Shown here one piece after another: positions 24,701-27,700 of a DNA stretch of 60,000 nt; positions within the stretch are counted from its first letter, which is position 1, and every line of letters begins with the position of its first letter. Under the pieces are notes generated by a model. That model made no database searches. It had not been told where the DNA came from and saw only the letters and a list, made by a program, of their open reading frames with translations. Made by a program: the position numbers and the translations under genes. Origin of the DNA: Nematostella vectensis (lineage: Eukaryota; Cnidaria; Anthozoa; Actiniaria; Edwardsiidae); the NCBI RefSeq assembly GCF_932526225.1, contig NC_064040.1:13184856-13244855 (forward strand), in the 5' to 3' direction.

Positions 24701-27700
24701 CACCCATGAATCTGAAGATGCCAGTGGCTCCCACATACATGAGTCCTCAACCTCAAGTGGTCGCTAGGAAAGCGCAGATCAATGAACCGCCAAGTCCATT
24801 GAAAGTACAGGAAGATCAGAGAGAAACAGAAGCACATTCACCCATCAGAACAAGAGCTGGTCGTGAAGTGAAGAAGCCACAAAGACTTATTGAACAATGT
24901 TAAGAACATTTTTTGGGTTTTCTTTGAACATTTATTGAAGTTTTGAAAGGGGGGAGATGTTGTAATATGTATATTGCCCTCCTTGGGTTCCCTGTGGCCC
25001 CTGATGTTTGATTGGGACCCCCCATAGGGGCTGGTTCCTCGTTGAAGCTCTGAGTTAGTTGTAATTTAGATATTGAGAAATATTAGTTGAATTAAACCAC
25101 GAATTGAAAGCATAATCGTGAGGATCTGAACTTATAACAAGTAGGTAGTTCAGGCTAGTGAGTAGGTAGTTTAGGCTAGTGAGTAGATAGTTCTGGCTAG
25201 TGAGTAGGTAGCTCAGGCTAGTGAGTAGGTAGTTCTGGCTAGTGAGCAGGTAGTTCAGGCTAGTGAGGTAGTTCAGGTTAGTGAGTAGGTAGTTCAGGCT
25301 AGTGAGTAGGTAGTTCAGGCTAGTGAGCAGGTAGCTCAGACTAGTGAGCAAGTAGTTCTGGCTAGTGAGTAGGTAGTTCTGGCTAGTGAGCAGGTAGTTC
25401 AGGCTAGTGAGTAGGTAGTTCAGACTAGTGAGTAGGTAGTTCAGACCAGTGAGTAGGTAGTTCAGGCTAGTGAGTAGGTAGTTCGGGCTAGTGAGCAGGT
25501 AGTTCAGGCTATTGTGAGGAATAGCGATTTCTGTGTCGGCGATGGGATCCTGGTATTCTTAATATTAATATAAGTGACGTGTGCGAGACTAGTGATGTTG
25601 CCTGTGCCGAGGTAAGGGTCCATGTATGTGTGACTAGTAGCGTTACCCGTGCCGGGATTGGGATGGGGGCTGATATTCCGGTGCCTGTGCCGGCGTGAAA
25701 TGTACGTGAAATGTGGGCTGATATTCTGTTATGAGTGACATGTGCGTGAAGAGTAGCGTTACCTGTGCCGGGGATTGGGGCGGGGGTTAACATTCTGTTA
25801 TGCGGGACATGTGCGTGACTAGTAGCGTTACTTGTGTCTGGGATTTGGTCCTTGTATGCGTGACATGTGCGTGACTAGTAGCGTTACCTGTGCCTTGGAT
25901 TGGGTCCTTGTATGCGTGACATGTGCGTGACTAGTAGCGTTACCTGTGCCTGCGATTGGGTCCTTGTATGCGTGACATGTGCGTGACTAGTAGGGTTACC
26001 TGTGCCTGGGATTGGGATTGGGATTGGGTTCTTGTATGCGTGACATGTGCGTGACTAGTAGCGTTACCTGTGCCTGGGATTGGGTCCTTGTATGCGTGAC
26101 ATGTGCGTGACTAGTAGCGTTACCTGTGCCTGGGATTGGGTCCTTGTATTCGGTGATATCCTTGATGGTCATCAGGAACAGCACAACCTCCCCCTTCTCG
26201 TTGACGATTGGTCCGATGTGCAGCAGTACCCACATTGCCAAGCCTAGGAAGAAAAAAATTCACATCAATTCATCCAACCACATAAAAACAATTTTGTTTT
26301 GAAAACCGTCGTTTTTCCAGCTCGCTCGGTCAATTCCTGATTTGGACATCATATGCCTTATTTGGGAGTCTGCTTAATTTTTTTCCCGTATTTTTTAATC
26401 GCTCTAGGGATGTGTAAGTCGAGAACCTCAGAGAAACATGCAGGAATTCGTGTTAACGTCTTTGGTGACTGCCATCTAAAAAATAAAAGGCCCAGATCCT
26501 AACGTTTCAGAATATCACAGGTTTCTCGAGTGTCCGCTCGAAGCTCTTTTAGGCACATGAAATAAATAATTAAAAAAATAGTAAAAGGTGTACTTGCTGA
26601 ACGCGAACGCGGTCACTTTCGTAAAAAGAAATTAATCATTTTCGAAAGCTTGCAAATTCACTGTTGTTTTCAAGGTGGCCGTAGCTTAGGGGCTTCGTAA
26701 ACTTTATAAATTCGTAATTCAAAGGTTTTACGCGGATTTAGTCAATTATGAAGGTCTTCACAAAGAACGTTTTCAAAAAAGATAGCGTTTTCTTCATACG
26801 TCTAGAAAATAACAGACATTATGTGTCAGTTTTTTTTATCAATTTGAACAACGCTAATTTGAATGCCAGTCATATCTAAGGATGCATATTCTGTTCCAAT
26901 AATACACTCTTTTTTTATGAGCCTTTTTTTATAAGAACGTTCAGCCTGAGATTTCAACAAATTTTAAAAATATGCTAAGAACATGCGAGGCTCAGATAGG
27001 AGAAAAAAAAATATTTTTCAGTCCTGTTCCGGTCTAAAATGCAGAATCAAATTGTGCTCATTAGTGTCATTCTCTTCCTAATAATTCATTGGGTATTCTC
27101 TTGTATGTTAATTGGGTATTCTTTTATACACTAAAATTTAAGAACAACGTTTATAACATATACAGCAATAAGAACGGCCCAGCCTCAGCCAAAAATTAGA
27201 CGTTCTTATAAAAAAGAGTGAATTGTGTGACCTGTAAGTCTGTATAACCAGTAATATTGCGTGACTAATGATATTGCGTGACCTGCACCCACCGTCCTTC
27301 TTGTAGATGATGATCTCTAACTGTAGCGCCTGTTTATTGATCAGTGCATCGTGGATCTCCTTCATCGACTCGTTGCTTGTGTGCTCGCCGTGAAGGAAGG
27401 TGCAGTCAGAGCTCTTCTTCATCACCTCGCTTCGTGAGAATCCAGTCAGCTTGCAAAAGCCATCGGACGCGTACACAATAGGATTGCCAAGGATCTGGGC
27501 GTTACCCAGGATAAAATTGGGATCTAAATGCAAACAGAAATATTGTGTTACATATCACGTGTTGCATGTGACGACACGTCAGACGCGTACACATTAGAGT
27601 TATTGATCTGGACGTTACCCAGAATAAAATTATGATCGAAATGCAAATAGAAAGATTACGTTACGTGTCACGCACTACATGTCACAACACGTCAAGCGCT

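Larger units (their letters stand above)
20597..25139 (+). mobile_element. Full-length Ty3/gypsy LTR retrotransposon in EAG intron 3
   Basis: The element is 4543 bases long with two 182-base LTRs beginning TG and ending CA, a primer-binding site, one gag-pol frame and a polypurine tract. It lies antisense to the EAG gene. The two LTRs differ at only two positions I can see (CGGAGTT/CTGAGTT and TTTTGAG/TATTGAG), about 1%, indicating recent insertion. Short LTRs, a Leu-type primer site and a single gag-pol frame suggest the mag/SURL-like branch; that assignment is from memory. Confidence 0.95.
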
